Positions 34,139 through 50,046 of a DNA stretch of 64,000 nucleotides are shown in pieces. Under the pieces are notes generated by a model, which worked only from the letters and a program-made list of their open reading frames with translations, ran no database searches and was not told where the DNA came from. The translations under genes and the position numbers were made by a program. Position 1 is the stretch's first letter, and each line of letters begins with the position of its first letter. The stretch covers positions 186,001-250,000 of the forward strand of contig JAIXZY010000049.1 in assembly GCA_027489355.1 (NCBI GenBank), written 5' to 3'. Source of the stretch: Paracoccaceae bacterium. Lineage in GTDB: Bacteria; Pseudomonadota; Alphaproteobacteria; Rhodobacterales; Rhodobacteraceae.

Positions 34139-34767
34139 TCCGCCGCGACGGCCGCGGGGGCCGTGAAGGTGACGACGGGTTCGTTCACGCGGGTCTGGGC
34201 GGCGTCGGAGAGGATCCGGGCGACTTGCGCGGCATCGGGGATGCAGCGGAAGGCGGGCTGGACGCCGTGGCGGAAGCCGGGGCGCAGGTGCGGCCAGAGC
34301 GCGAGGTAGGAGATGTGCTGGCCGTCCACCAGTTCCAAAGCGATGGTGCCGGTGCCGGTCATCGGGCGGGTGGCAAGCGAGGCGTTGGCGATCTTGGTGA
34401 AGGGGACGGTCCAGGTGACCTGGAGGGCCGCGCCGATGCGCAGGATCACGCGGTTTGAGGTGATGGAGTAGATCGCGGCTTTCGCCGAGGCGCGGGCGAG
34501 AAGCCGGACAAGCGCGTAGGCGGCAAGGGCGATCGCCAGGTAGGGGATGAAAACGGCGACGGACTGGCCGAAGCCGCCGTCCTGGAAGGCGATGCTGGCG
34601 CGCCAGACGGCGAGGAGCAGGAGGTAGCCGAGGACCCAGTTGGCCTTGAAGGCTTCGCGGGCGAGGGCGGACGGATCGGGGGAGCCCTGCCAGAGAAGGT
34701 TCTCTCCGGGCGGCAGGGGTTTAGGGAGGCCGGGTTGCGGCTCGAAGGCGAAGTCATGGTCTGACAT
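34135..34767 (-). CDS. puhB: Photosynthetic complex assembly protein PuhB
   Basis: 210 aa from MSDHDFAFEPQPGLPKPLP at 34767; the open frame runs further upstream across puhA but without homology. After the soluble start LPPGENLLWQGSPDPSALAR come two or three hydrophobic helices (WVLGYLLLLAVWRASIAF, SVAVFIPYLAIALAAYALV) and a PH-like C-terminal domain (SITSNRVILRIGAALQVTWT). PuhB is a reaction-centre assembly factor that dimerises in Rhodobacter capsulatus. It lies 65 bases after puhA. Confidence 0.9.
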   Translation of the reverse strand: MSDHDFAFEPQPGLPKPLPPGENLLWQGSPDPSALAREAFKANWVLGYLLLLAVWRASIAFQDGGFGQSVAVFIPYLAIALAAYALVRLLARASAKAAIYSITSNRVILRIGAALQVTWTVPFTKIANASLATRPMTGTGTIALELVDGQHISYLALWPHLRPGFRHGVQPAFRCIPDAAQVARILSDAAQTRVNEPVVTFTAPAAVAAE

Positions 34768-34832
34768 GGCAGACCCTTTCAAGGCTTGAGTAAGACGAAG
34801 CGGCGCGGGCGCACGCCGCTTCCCTTGGTTGC

Positions 34833-35597
34833 TTAGAACCCGCGCTTGCGGCCCTTGGCGTACATCCAGCCAGAGGCCACGTAGGCGGAGATCTTTTCCT
34901 CTTCCAGCTTGGTGACCGAGGTCAGGCTTTTCGTCGCGGGGATCGCGTCGAAGAGGTCGGAGGTGAGCGCGTTGATCCTCACGCGGTCGGCCCAGATCTT
35001 GCACATAGTCATCGGCACAAGGCGCGAGGAGCCAGAGTTCAGGTCAATCTCGATGTAGCGGACCAGCTGTTCCGGCACGTCGATCCAGAGCTCCTTGACG
35101 CGGCCGACGACTTCCAGGTCTCCGGCCTGCACGGGCAGACCGCGCGGGTCGCGGCCGGCGCTGACGGCCATGCCGGCGACCTGGGCCATCGGCTGGATCT
35201 TGGCGTGGCCGTGGGCATCGACCTCGGGCTCATCGCGGCGCGGGACCCAGGAGGCGGGGCCGACGCCGTCGAGCATCGGGTTGCCGGTGGGGACCAGGGG
35301 GAAGCCCTCGGACCCCGAGGGGACCAGCGCCAGGTCGGTGCGGCGGTGGGCGGCTTCGTTTTCCGCCGACGGAACCGTCACCGTGCCCCGGCCCATCGGC
35401 AGGACGAAGGTCTTGGGCTTCGGCAGGGGATAGATCGCCTGGTTCGCGGCGGCGGAGCCGTCCTCATTCTCGAAGGGGAAGCCTTCGCGCATGTTCTCGG
35501 TCTGCAGGTAGTAGATCAGAAGCGCGAAGAAGCCCCAGAAGAGCCAGATCGCCAGCGAGGCGAGGTCGAAGTTTCCGAAGAAAGTGACACCAACCAT
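34833..35597 (-). CDS. puhA: Photosynthetic reaction centre H subunit
   Basis: 254 aa. One N-terminal transmembrane helix ([22 protein letters not shown], residues 10-31) is followed by the cytoplasmic PRC-barrel domain: [38 protein letters not shown] and [18 protein letters not shown]. It caps the L-M core and guides proton transfer to QB. The conserved acidic and basic residues around EVDAHG and IEIDL are present. The start lies 17 bases after the lhaA stop, so it can be read from the bch superoperon as well as from its own promoter. Confidence 0.96.
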   Translation of the reverse strand: MVGVTFFGNFDLASLAIWLFWGFFALLIYYLQTENMREGFPFENEDGSAAANQAIYPLPKPKTFVLPMGRGTVTVPSAENEAAHRRTDLALVPSGSEGFPLVPTGNPMLDGVGPASWVPRRDEPEVDAHGHAKIQPMAQVAGMAVSAGRDPRGLPVQAGDLEVVGRVKELWIDVPEQLVRYIEIDLNSGSSRLVPMTMCKIWADRVRINALTSDLFDAIPATKSLTSVTKLEEEKISAYVASGWMYAKGRKRGF

Positions 35598-35614
35598 TCA
35601 GAGGTCCTCCGTTG

Positions 35615-37048
35615 TCAGGTTGGGAATTCGGTCAGCCGCAAGCCTGGCTGGCCTTGGTCCGGTTTGGCGTTGTGGGTGCCGACCCGGACCAGCGGTCCAA
35701 GCGCGGCGAGGGTCAGGAAGAGAAGGGCGATTTCGACGTGGTAGACCACGGTGTAGCCAAGGCTGATGTCGTGGAGCGGGCCGAAGAGGCCGCTGTCCAC
35801 CAGCCGGTTGACGAGGTCGCGGAGGATGCCTCCGGTCAGGATGGCAAGCCCGCCAGCGGTGGCCTGGGCCGATCCCCAGGCTCCGAGGATGAGGCCCGCG
35901 CCGAGGCCGCCTTGGGTGCGGGCCATGGCGGCGTTGAGGGTGGAAAGGCCGAAGATCCCGTTGCCGAGGCCGATGGCGAATGCCCCGGCGTAGAAGACGG
36001 GCCAGCTGTCCAAGGGGCTTGCGAAGATCACGAGGCTGAAGGCGGCGATACCGATAAGAAGGCCGACCGAGGCCTGGCGATAGGGGTCGGCCCCGTGGCT
36101 GAGGCGGCGGGTGGCCCAGAGGAAGCCTGCGAGTGCGCCAAGCGCCCAAAGCGCGGTCAGGACCGTGGTGGCCGAGACGGACAGGCCAAGGACCTGGCCG
36201 CCGTAGGGTTCCAGCAGCACGTCCTGCATATTGAAGGCGAGGGTGCCGAGGAAGACGACGACGAGGAGGCGGCGCGCGCCGTCCTGTTGCATGAGCTCCT
36301 TCCAGGCGGAGGCGAAGGCGGGGCGGGGGGCCTCACGTTCGGCCTTGGACATGGGCTGGACGCGCTCCTGCTTCCAGAAGGCGATGACGTTGAGGATCAG
36401 GGTCATCGCGCCGCAGCCCTGGACGACCTTCACGAGCCACAGGGGTTCGTAGCCGCGCAGAAGGAAGCCGACGATCAGGGCCGAGATGCCCATGCCGCAG
36501 AGGTAAAGGATGTAGAGCATGGCGACGACGCGGGGGCGGGTTTCGTCGTTGGCCCGGTCGGCGGCGAGCGCGAGGCCCGCGGTCTGGACCATGTGCATCC
36601 CGAGGCCCGCCATGAGGAAGGCCAGCGCCGCAAGGACTTCACCCGCCCAGGCGGGGCCTTTGAACTGGTCGCCGGAGAGGACGATCAGCGCAAAGGGCAT
36701 GACGGCAAGGCCGCCCATCTGCCAGAGCGAGCCGAACCAGAGGTAGGGGATGCGCTTCCAGCCCAAGGCGGAGCGGTAGGTGTCGGAGCGGTGGCCGAGG
36801 AGGGCGCGGAAGGGGGCGACGAGGACCGGGATCGAGATCATCAGGGCCACGACCATCGCGGGGACGGAGAGTTCGACGATCATCACGCGGTTCAGGGTGC
36901 CGAGGAGCAGGACCTGGGCCATGCCGACGGAGACCTGGAAGAGCGCGAGCCGCCAGAGCTGGCCGATGGGCAGGTCTTCCGACGCGGCGTCGGCGAAGGG
37001 CATCCAGCGTGCGCCAAGTTGGGCGACATGTTTCTTGCGGAGGATCAT
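35615..37048 (-). CDS. lhaA: Light-harvesting complex assembly protein LhaA (PucC/BCD MFS family)
   Basis: 477 aa from MILRKKH at 37048, where ATG overlaps the bchM stop as ATGA. It is a twelve-helix major-facilitator-type protein of the BCD (bacteriochlorophyll delivery) family, needed for LH1 assembly. Landmarks are LFQVSVGMAQVLLLGTLNR, HRSDTYRSALGWKRIPYLW and MQDVLLEPYGGQVLGLSV. A paralogue (Orf428) is encoded at 51651-52937. Position between bchM and puhA is as in Rhodobacter. Confidence 0.95.
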   Translation of the reverse strand: MILRKKHVAQLGARWMPFADAASEDLPIGQLWRLALFQVSVGMAQVLLLGTLNRVMIVELSVPAMVVALMISIPVLVAPFRALLGHRSDTYRSALGWKRIPYLWFGSLWQMGGLAVMPFALIVLSGDQFKGPAWAGEVLAALAFLMAGLGMHMVQTAGLALAADRANDETRPRVVAMLYILYLCGMGISALIVGFLLRGYEPLWLVKVVQGCGAMTLILNVIAFWKQERVQPMSKAEREAPRPAFASAWKELMQQDGARRLLVVVFLGTLAFNMQDVLLEPYGGQVLGLSVSATTVLTALWALGALAGFLWATRRLSHGADPYRQASVGLLIGIAAFSLVIFASPLDSWPVFYAGAFAIGLGNGIFGLSTLNAAMARTQGGLGAGLILGAWGSAQATAGGLAILTGGILRDLVNRLVDSGLFGPLHDISLGYTVVYHVEIALLFLTLAALGPLVRVGTHNAKPDQGQPGLRLTEFPT

Positions 37049-37712
37049 GACCGATGCTCCAGGCATTCCGAGATGTAGAAGCCCGAGGTGATGCGGCCGA
37101 TCTTGGTGACTGTGCCGGGGCAGTGCCGGGCCAGGCGGGTCGCGTCGTGGGGGACCATGGTGGGCGAGCGGTCGGAGCGCGGGAAGAGCTTGCCCGCGTG
37201 CCACATCGCCATCAGGAGCGGCGTCCGCGGGGCGACGGTGAAGACGATGCTCTGCGCCGTGCGGCTGGACAGGTTGCCGATGACGCGGCCGATGTCGGCG
37301 TCGCGGTAGTAGATCAGGCTGTCCATCGCGAGGGCGAAGTCGAAGCGGCCCAGGGCAGTGTCCGACATGTCGCCGGCGAGGAAGTCGACTTGATCCGTCA
37401 GCGCGGGGTGCAGGCGGCGTTTGGCGATCTCGATCAGCTGGGGCGAGATGTCGACGGCGGTGACCTGGGCGCCACGGAGGGCGAGTTCGCTGGCCATCGC
37501 TCCGGTCCCGCAGCCCGCGTCGAGGACCCGCGCGCCGCGCAGGTCTTGCGGCAGGCGCGACAGCATCAGGGCGCGCATCCGGTCGCGGCCTTTGCGGACG
37601 GTTTCCCGGATGCGGGAGACCTTCTCATGCGACGTCAGCCGCTCCCATGTCTGGGTCGCGGTGCGGTCGAAGTAGGTTCCGACCCGGTCGCGGGTTTCGC
37701 CATAGGTGGGCA

Positions 37713-37713
<1 letters not shown>
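37045..37713 (-). CDS. bchM: Mg-protoporphyrin IX methyltransferase
   Basis: 222 aa. It transfers methyl from SAM to Mg-protoporphyrin IX, giving the monomethyl ester that the cyclases use. The SAM motif is ARVLDAGCGTGAMASELAL with VTAVDISPQLIEIAKRRL after it, and the family marker YYRDADIGRVIGNL. Its ATG shares bases with the bchL stop (TGATG at 37713) and its end overlaps lhaA, so the three genes are tightly coupled. Confidence 0.95.
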
Positions 37714-42307
<4,594 letters not shown>

Positions 42308-42318
<11 letters not shown>

Positions 42319-43858
42319 AGTGGGCCTTGGCCTCGTAGAGGGTCTCGATGCTGATCTGGGTGACGCCCTTCTCGGCGGCGTATTTCTCGGTGTTGCGGCG
42401 GGCCTTGGCGCGGACGAAGAAGGGGATCTTCTTCAACTCGCGCTCGGCGTCGGGGAGCCAGTGGAGGGCGTCGGCCAGGGCCTGTGCGGCCTCGATCATC
42501 TGAGTGGCGGCGTCGGGGGTGGGTTCGAGGATCGGCTGCGCCGGGGTGGCTTTTCCGCCGTGGTGGCTGGGGCCGGCGGCGTCGTGGAACTCGAAATCCT
42601 CGCGGAACATGGTGAGGAGGTGTTCTTCGAGGCCCATCACCAGCGGATGTATCCAGGTGTCGAAGAGGACGTTCGCGCCTTCGAAGCCCATTTGCGGCGA
42701 ATAGCGGGCGGGGAAGTCCTGGACGTGGACCGGGGCCGAGATCACGGCGCAGGCGATGCCGAGGCGCTTGGCGATGTGGCGTTCCATCTGCGTGCCGAGG
42801 ATCAGTTCCGGGGCGGCGGCGATGATGGCGGCTTCGACGTCGAGGTAGTCGTCGGAGATGAGGGCTTCGAGGCCGTAGTCTTTCGCGGCGGCGCGCATTG
42901 GCCTTGCGAATTCGCGGTTGTAGCAGCCGAGGCCCACGACTTCGAAGCCGATCTCCTTCGACGCCACGCGGGCGGCGGCGATGGCGTGGGTGGCGTCCCC
43001 GAAAATGAAGACGCGCTTGCCGGTGAGGTAGGTCGAGTCGACGGAGGCGGACCACCAGGGTTGGCGGAGGTTCTTTTCGTCGACTTGGGCGCTGACGTTC
43101 GCCAGCGCGGCGACCTCAATGATGAACTCGCGGGTGGCTTCGGCGCCGATCGGGATGGTCTTGGTCCAGGGCTGGGCGTGGGTTTTCTCCAGCCAGCGGG
43201 CGGCGGATTCGCCGGTTTCGGGGTAGAGGAGGACGTTGAAATGGGCGGCGGGGAGGCGCTTGAGGTCCTCGGGCGTCGCGTCGAGGGGGGCCGCGACGTT
43301 TACGGCGATGCCCATCTGGGTGAGGAGCTTGGTGATCTCGGCCACGTCGTCGCGGTGGCGGAAGCCAAGGGCGGTGGCGCCGAGGATGTTGCAGGAGACC
43401 TCGGCGGTCCGGTCGCAAGGCTGGGCCAGGGCGCGGGTGAGGGCGAGGAAGGTCTCGTCGGCCCCGAAGTTCTCCTTGCGGGAGTAGGAGGGCAGGTCGA
43501 GGGGGACCACGGGGCAAGGGAGGCCCAGGGTCGAGGCGAGGCCGCCGGGGTCGTCCTGGATCAGTTCCGCGGTGCAGGAGGCGCCGACGATCATCGCTTG
43601 TGGCTGGAAGCGGTCGAAGGCCGATTGGGCGGCGCGCTTGAAGAGGGTGGCGGTGTCGGCACCGAGGTCGGAGGCCTGGAAGGTGGTGAAGGTGACCGGC
43701 GGGCGGTGGTTGCGCCGCTCGATCATCGTGAAGAGGAGGTCGGCGTAGGTGTCGCCTTGCGGGGCGTGGAGGACGTAGTGGACGGACCGCATACCCGTGG
43801 CGACGCGCATCGCGCCGACGTGCGGGGGGCCTTCGTAGGTCCAGAGGGTGAGTTTCAT
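42308..43858 (-). CDS. bchB: Light-independent protochlorophyllide reductase subunit B
   Basis: 516 aa from [20 protein letters not shown] at 43858; the open frame upstream runs through repeat copy C and is not coding. BchB with BchN forms the catalytic component that reduces the D ring. Asp36 in [12 protein letters not shown] is the unusual carboxylate ligand of the 4Fe-4S cluster known from R. capsulatus, and [12 protein letters not shown] holds a cluster Cys. The C-terminal region ends with the small DPOR domain. Confidence 0.96.
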
Positions 43859-43902
43859 TGGGCGGCCCCCTTGCGTGAGGGCGCGCCTGTGGCTGACCGG
43901 GT

Positions 43903-43945
43903 GCCCCCCACCCCATCCCTCCCCCACAGAGGGGGGAGGGAGGCG
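43903..43945. repeat. GC-rich palindrome, copy C, between bchN and bchB
   Basis: Same C-run/G-run palindrome as at 8213-8255 (GCCCCCCACCCC opening, GGGGGGAGGGAGGCG close), inside the 124-base bchN-bchB gap. The CCTCCGGCGGGGATATTT companion found in copies A and B is absent. Confidence 0.75.
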
Positions 43946-43982
43946 CGGGTTGCGGGTGTTGCGCGATATGGCGGGCGGCGGG

Positions 43983-45745
<1,763 letters not shown>

Positions 45746-45803
45746 TCCTTACGCCTCGATCTTAAAGCCACGTTTACACTCAGAGTAGTCAGGCCTCATG
45801 TTC

Positions 45804-45821
45804 TGTCAATGTGGATTTACA
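45804..45821. promoter_or_regulatory. PpsR/CrtJ box upstream of bchF
   Basis: TGTCAATGTGGATTTACA, a perfect TGT-N12-ACA, 59 bases upstream of the bchF ATG. PpsR represses bch genes in oxygen by binding such sites. Confidence 0.85.
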
Positions 45822-45946
45822 CTTTGGCGTGAGAAAAGCGGCGCATCTGGCGAAGGCGTTCCGCGGGTTCGTGCGTGTGCATATCAATAAAATATCTTTT
45901 ATAAACAGATGTATGATCTCGATTCGCTTCTGCGCTGTCTCGACTA

Positions 45947-45964
45947 TGTCAATTTAGGTAGACA
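45947..45964. promoter_or_regulatory. PpsR/CrtJ box upstream of ppaA
   Basis: TGTCAATTTAGGTAGACA, a perfect TGT-N12-ACA, 104 bases before the ppaA ATG and 125 bases from the bchF-proximal site. It may allow PpsR autoregulation of the ppaA-ppsR pair or cooperative binding across the divergent region. Confidence 0.8.
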
Positions 45965-46068
45965 TGTTGGGCGCTTTCAGGTGTCATGAAGCCAATGAGT
46001 CGATGGCTTCTATTTGCACAGATACAGTGCTAACCTGCCCCGGCATCCAGCACCCAGGGAGGGGGCCG

Positions 46069-46908
46069 ATGCGTGACAATGGGATCCCGGAAGCCAACGG
46101 CCTTGCAGGCCAGGACTGGTATGCCGGGTTGGTCAGGGAGGCCCTGGGTCGGTTGGTTTCGGTGCGCGACCTGGAAGGCGCAGTCTTGAGACAGGACTAT
46201 CTTGATCACTTCCTGCGGGTCCTGCTCGGGACCGGCTCGACGGATCCTGCCGTCTTGCTGGCCGAGATGGCGGCGCGGCAACTGGACCCGGCGACCGTGG
46301 CCTGCCTGTATGTCCCCGCGGCAGCGCGCGACCTTGGGGCGCGGTGGGCCGCGGACCAGATCAGCTTCATCGACGTCACGCTGTGCACCGAAAAGCTGCA
46401 CGGGCTGGTGCGGCGGGTTGACGAGCTTTTGTCGGAGGCCCGGCCGGCGACGGGGCCTTCCGCGCTGATCCTGGTGGCCGAGGCCGAGCAGCACACGCTG
46501 GGCGCACTGGTCCTGGCGCTGGAGTTGCGGCTGGCGGGGTTCAGCGCAGTGGTGCGGGTGGCGCCGCGGGCGTCGGACCTGACGCAGCTGGTCGCCGCGA
46601 ACCGGTTTGACCTGGCGCTGGTATCGGTCGGCTGCACCTCGGCGCTGGACTCGGCGACGGGTCTGGTGCGGACGCTGCGGCTTCTGTCGCGCGGGCGGGA
46701 GATGTGCATCTTCGTCGGCGGGGCAATCCCGGTGGACGATGCGACACTGCAGCAGGAAACGGGTGCCGACAGGGTGTTGCGCGACGTTTCGGCACTCATG
46801 TCGGAATATGATGCCTGCCGGGACGGGCGCCAGCTTGATCGGCATCGGAAAAGAAGCCAAAGGAGTATCGTCCAGTCTTTGTTGAAAGGGGACGGAGTTG
46901 ACCAATGA
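46069..46908 (+). CDS. ppaA: PpaA/AerR-type B12-binding photosynthesis regulator
   Basis: 279 aa from MRDNGIPEAN at 46069 (GGGAGGGGG upstream). It has a helical N-terminal part with ARWAADQISFIDVTL (residues 91-105) and a cobalamin-binding domain where QHTLGALVLALELRLAGF (141-158) replaces the classic DxHxxG; His142 would ligate B12. AerR/PpaA modulates PpsR/CrtJ in response to light through cobalamin (family knowledge). The last residues overlap the start of ppsR, so the two are co-translated. The name aerR is equivalent. Confidence 0.9.
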   Translation: MRDNGIPEANGLAGQDWYAGLVREALGRLVSVRDLEGAVLRQDYLDHFLRVLLGTGSTDPAVLLAEMAARQLDPATVACLYVPAAARDLGARWAADQISFIDVTLCTEKLHGLVRRVDELLSEARPATGPSALILVAEAEQHTLGALVLALELRLAGFSAVVRVAPRASDLTQLVAANRFDLALVSVGCTSALDSATGLVRTLRLLSRGREMCIFVGGAIPVDDATLQQETGADRVLRDVSALMSEYDACRDGRQLDRHRKRSQRSIVQSLLKGDGVDQ

Positions 46909-48298
46909 CGGGCATCCCCTTGCCGTCCAGGCCGCCGACCCGGCAGGGCGTTCGGTCGTGCTGGACCTGATCAGCGCCGGATCGGACCTGACGCTGGTCG
47001 TCACTGCCGACCGCCTGGTCGAAACGGTTGTCGCGTCCCCGCAGTCCGGTCTGGCTGCGCTGGTCGCCGGCTGGGAAGGTAGCCCGCTGCAAACGCTTTT
47101 TGCCGAAGAAAGCTGGGCGAAGCTTGCGGCCCGGCTGGATGCGCCCGACGGCGGTTCGGCGCTGGAATTGAACCATGCCGGATCGGTGCAATACGAATTT
47201 CCGGTGCGCTACGTGCTGCGGCGCTGGCCAGGGTCGGACCGGCTGCTGATGATGGGGCGCGACCTGCGCCCGTTGGCCGAGGTGCAGCAGCAGCTGGTGC
47301 AGGCGCATCGCGCGATCGGTCGCGACCACGAGGCGCAGCGCGAGCTGGAGACGCGCTATCGCGTGCTGATGGAAGAGAATTCCTTCCCCGTGCTGATCGT
47401 GTCCGAGACGACGGGTCGCATCGTCGATCTCAACAGCTCGGCCGCGCGGCTTCTGGGGGCACAACGGAGCGATCTGCTGAACTCCCCGGTCGCCCAGGAG
47501 TTCGACGGGCGCCGCCGGGGCGAGTTGATCGAAACTCTGGCCCGCAACGCGACGAGCGAGAGCGGGGATTATGTCGACCTGAACGTCAGGCGGACCTCGC
47601 AGCGGGTGAAGGTCAGCGCCAAGATGTTCCGCGCCTCGCGGGATCGGCTGCTTCTGTGCCGGATCGGCCTGTCGGAAAGCGCGCAGTCGCAGGAAAGCGA
47701 CCGCAGCCAGATGATGCAGAACCTGTTCGAGAAGGGGACGGATGCGATCGTCTTCCTGGACGGCAACGGGCTGATCAAGGCGGCGAACGAAGCCTTCCTG
47801 CATCTGACGGACAGCCACAGCACCTCGGTCGTGATCGACCGGGCGTTTTCCGACTTCCTGTCGCGCGGGGCGGTGGACCTGAAGGTGCTGCTGGACAACG
47901 TCAAGCGCGTGGGCCACCTGCGGCATTACCGGACGCGGCTGAACACGGACTACATGGGCGAGGTCTCGGTCGAACTGTCGGCCACGCTGTTCCAGGACAA
48001 GGGCAAGCAGGTCATCGCCATCGTGGCGCGGGATTCCGTGGTGACCGACCGCGTGGTCTGGCCTGTGGCCGGGACCGAGAACGAGGGCCTGCGCAACGTG
48101 ATGCGGCTTGTGGGCTATTCGACGCTGAAGGAGATCGTCGACGAGACGACCGAGATCATCGAAAAGATGTGTATCGAGGCGGCGCTGGAGATGTCGGGGA
48201 ACAACCGCGCTGCCGCGGCCGAGTTGCTGAGCCTGTCGCGCCAGTCGCTCTATGTGAAGCTGCGCAAGTTCGGAATCCTGAACAAGGAAGCCGAGTGA
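46898..48298 (+). CDS. ppsR: PpsR/CrtJ redox-responsive repressor
   Basis: 466 aa if the TTG at 46898 is the start (AAAGGGG SD); the exact start is uncertain. It has an N-terminal domain, two PAS domains (about 155-255 and 275-375), a Q-linker helix and a C-terminal Fis-type HTH (NNRAAAAELLSLSRQSLYVK). Cys254 and Cys425 lie at the positions of the two redox cysteines of R. sphaeroides PpsR, so thiol-disulfide sensing is plausible. It represses bch and crt genes in oxygen. Target boxes occur at six places in this window. Confidence 0.93.
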   Translation: MTNDGHPLAVQAADPAGRSVVLDLISAGSDLTLVVTADRLVETVVASPQSGLAALVAGWEGSPLQTLFAEESWAKLAARLDAPDGGSALELNHAGSVQYEFPVRYVLRRWPGSDRLLMMGRDLRPLAEVQQQLVQAHRAIGRDHEAQRELETRYRVLMEENSFPVLIVSETTGRIVDLNSSAARLLGAQRSDLLNSPVAQEFDGRRRGELIETLARNATSESGDYVDLNVRRTSQRVKVSAKMFRASRDRLLLCRIGLSESAQSQESDRSQMMQNLFEKGTDAIVFLDGNGLIKAANEAFLHLTDSHSTSVVIDRAFSDFLSRGAVDLKVLLDNVKRVGHLRHYRTRLNTDYMGEVSVELSATLFQDKGKQVIAIVARDSVVTDRVVWPVAGTENEGLRNVMRLVGYSTLKEIVDETTEIIEKMCIEAALEMSGNNRAAAAELLSLSRQSLYVKLRKFGILNKEAE

Positions 48299-48299
48299 C

Positions 48300-48313
48300 T
48301 TGATCTAGGTCAA
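48300..48313. promoter_or_regulatory. FNR/FnrL-type box upstream of bchE
   Basis: TTGATCTAGGTCAA matches TTGAT-N4-ATCAA with one mismatch. It begins right after the ppsR stop and lies 18 bases upstream of a PpsR box. FnrL is known to activate bchE in Rhodobacter under low oxygen, which fits an oxygen-sensitive enzyme. Confidence 0.75.
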
Positions 48314-48331
48314 GTCGCGCTGACACCAATC

Positions 48332-48349
48332 TGTCAATCTGGATTGACA
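48332..48349. promoter_or_regulatory. PpsR/CrtJ box upstream of bchE
   Basis: TGTCAATCTGGATTGACA, a perfect TGT-N12-ACA, 41 bases before the bchE ATG and just downstream of the FNR-type box. Together they would give oxygen repression and anaerobic activation. Confidence 0.85.
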
Positions 48350-48390
48350 CCGCTGCTGACGGCGGGTGCCTTGGCACGGAGGGTTCGCCC

Positions 48391-50046
48391 ATGCGCATCG
48401 TCTTCATCCATCCGAACTATCACTCTGGCGGGGCCGAGATCGCAGGCAACTGGCCGCCGGCATGGGTCGCCTATCTGGCGGGAAGTCTGAAGCGGGCGGG
48501 GTTCGACGACATCCATTTCCTGGATGCGATGACCTATCATCTGGGGCCGGAGGTGCTGCGGGCGAGGCTGGTCGAGTTGCAGCCGGATATCGTGGGGGTG
48601 ACGTCGATCACGCCGTCGATCTACGAGGCCGAGGAGGTTCTGCGGATCGCGTCGGAGGTCGTGCCGGGGGCCTTGCGGGTGCTGGGCGGGGTCCATGCGA
48701 CCTTCATGTTCCGGCAGGTGTTGAGTGAGGCGCCTTGGGTCGACGTGATCGTCCGGGGCGAAGGCGAGGAGATCATGGTCGCGCTCGCCGAGGCGGTGCG
48801 GGATGGCCGCTGGCCTGCGGATCAGCGCAAGATCAAGGGCGTGGCCTTCACCGAGGGCGGGGAGATCGTGGCGACGCAGGCGGCCTCCACCGTCAAGGAT
48901 CTGGACGGTATCGATCCCGATTGGTCGATCCTGGACTGGGACAGTTACATCTACATCCCGCTGGGCGTGAAGGTCGCGATCCCCAACATGGCACGGGGGT
49001 GTCCGTTTACCTGCTCGTTCTGTTCGCAGTGGAAGTTCTGGCGGGATTATCGCGTCCGCGACCCCAAGAAGGTCGCCGACGAGATCGAGCGGCTGGTCGA
49101 CGAGCATGGGGTGGGGTTCTTCATCCTGGCTGATGAGGAGCCGACCATCAACAAGAAGAAGTTCGTGGAATTCTGCCAGGAGCTGATCGACCGGGGGCTC
49201 AACAGCCGTGTGAAATGGGGGATCAACACGCGGGTCACCGACATCTACCGCGACCGGGACCTGCTCAAGTTCTACCGCGAGGCGGGGCTGGTGCATGTCT
49301 CCCTGGGGACCGAGGCGGCGGCGCAGTTGAAGCTGGACCTGTTCAACAAGGAAACGAAGGTCGAGGAGAACAAGGAGGCGATCCGGCTTCTGCGCGAGGC
49401 GGACATCTTCACCGAGGCGCAGTTCATCGTAGGCCTCGACAACGAGACGCCGGAGACGCTGGAAGAGACCTACCGGATGGCCTGGGACTGGCAGCCGGAC
49501 CTGGCGAACTGGTCGATGTATACGCCCTGGCCATTCACTCCGCTGTTCCAGGAGATCCGGGATCAGGTGGAGGTGTTCGACTATTCGAAGTACAACTTCG
49601 TGACGCCAATCATGAAGCCTGCGGCGATGACTCGTGGGGCTTTGCTGGAGGGCGTGCTGAAGAACTACCGCCGCTTCTACATGAAGAAGGCGCTGTTCCA
49701 TTACCCCTGGCGGGGGACGGGGTTCCGGCGGCGGTATCTGCTTGGGTGCCTCAAGGCGTTTCTCAAGGCGGGGGTGCAGCGGAGCTTCTATGACCTTGGA
49801 AAGCATGGATATTTCAAGCCGGTGAAGCGGGACAACCTGGAGTTCGGGTTTGATACGACGCGGACCATCGCCGAGGCGCAGATGGCGGATTGGGAGGCTT
49901 CGGCCGACAAGGCGGCGCGGGCGGCAGAGCGGCGGGCGGCGGTGAAGGCGCAGATGAAGGAGCGGGCGCTGGAGCGGTCGGTGCCGGACCTGGGGCCGAT
50001 GGCTTGCGGCGGGGGGCGCGAGCAGATGCAGGAGCCTGCGGAGTAA
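48391..50046 (+). CDS. bchE: Anaerobic Mg-protoporphyrin IX monomethyl ester cyclase
   Basis: 551 aa. A radical-SAM enzyme with an N-terminal cobalamin-binding domain (about 1-165) and the 4Fe-4S motif CPFTCSFC (Cys204, Cys208, Cys211). It forms ring E using water-derived oxygen. [20 protein letters not shown] and [20 protein letters not shown] are typical. GGAGGG is the SD. The stop shares an A with the bchJ start (TAATG). It duplicates the step done by AcsF. Confidence 0.95.
   Translation: MRIVFIHPNYHSGGAEIAGNWPPAWVAYLAGSLKRAGFDDIHFLDAMTYHLGPEVLRARLVELQPDIVGVTSITPSIYEAEEVLRIASEVVPGALRVLGGVHATFMFRQVLSEAPWVDVIVRGEGEEIMVALAEAVRDGRWPADQRKIKGVAFTEGGEIVATQAASTVKDLDGIDPDWSILDWDSYIYIPLGVKVAIPNMARGCPFTCSFCSQWKFWRDYRVRDPKKVADEIERLVDEHGVGFFILADEEPTINKKKFVEFCQELIDRGLNSRVKWGINTRVTDIYRDRDLLKFYREAGLVHVSLGTEAAAQLKLDLFNKETKVEENKEAIRLLREADIFTEAQFIVGLDNETPETLEETYRMAWDWQPDLANWSMYTPWPFTPLFQEIRDQVEVFDYSKYNFVTPIMKPAAMTRGALLEGVLKNYRRFYMKKALFHYPWRGTGFRRRYLLGCLKAFLKAGVQRSFYDLGKHGYFKPVKRDNLEFGFDTTRTIAEAQMADWEASADKAARAAERRAAVKAQMKERALERSVPDLGPMACGGGREQMQEPAE

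Larger units (their letters stand above)
45746..46068. promoter_or_regulatory. Divergent bchF / ppaA control region
   Basis: 323 bases with no gene. It holds two perfect PpsR boxes (45804-45821, 45947-45964), a degenerate half-site TTTACACT near 45773-45780, and an AT-rich island with the palindrome ATAAAATATCTTTTAT at 45887-45902, conspicuous in this GC-rich region. The AT island contains ATCAATAAAATAT, near the IHF consensus. This region probably serves both divergent promoters. Confidence 0.7.
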
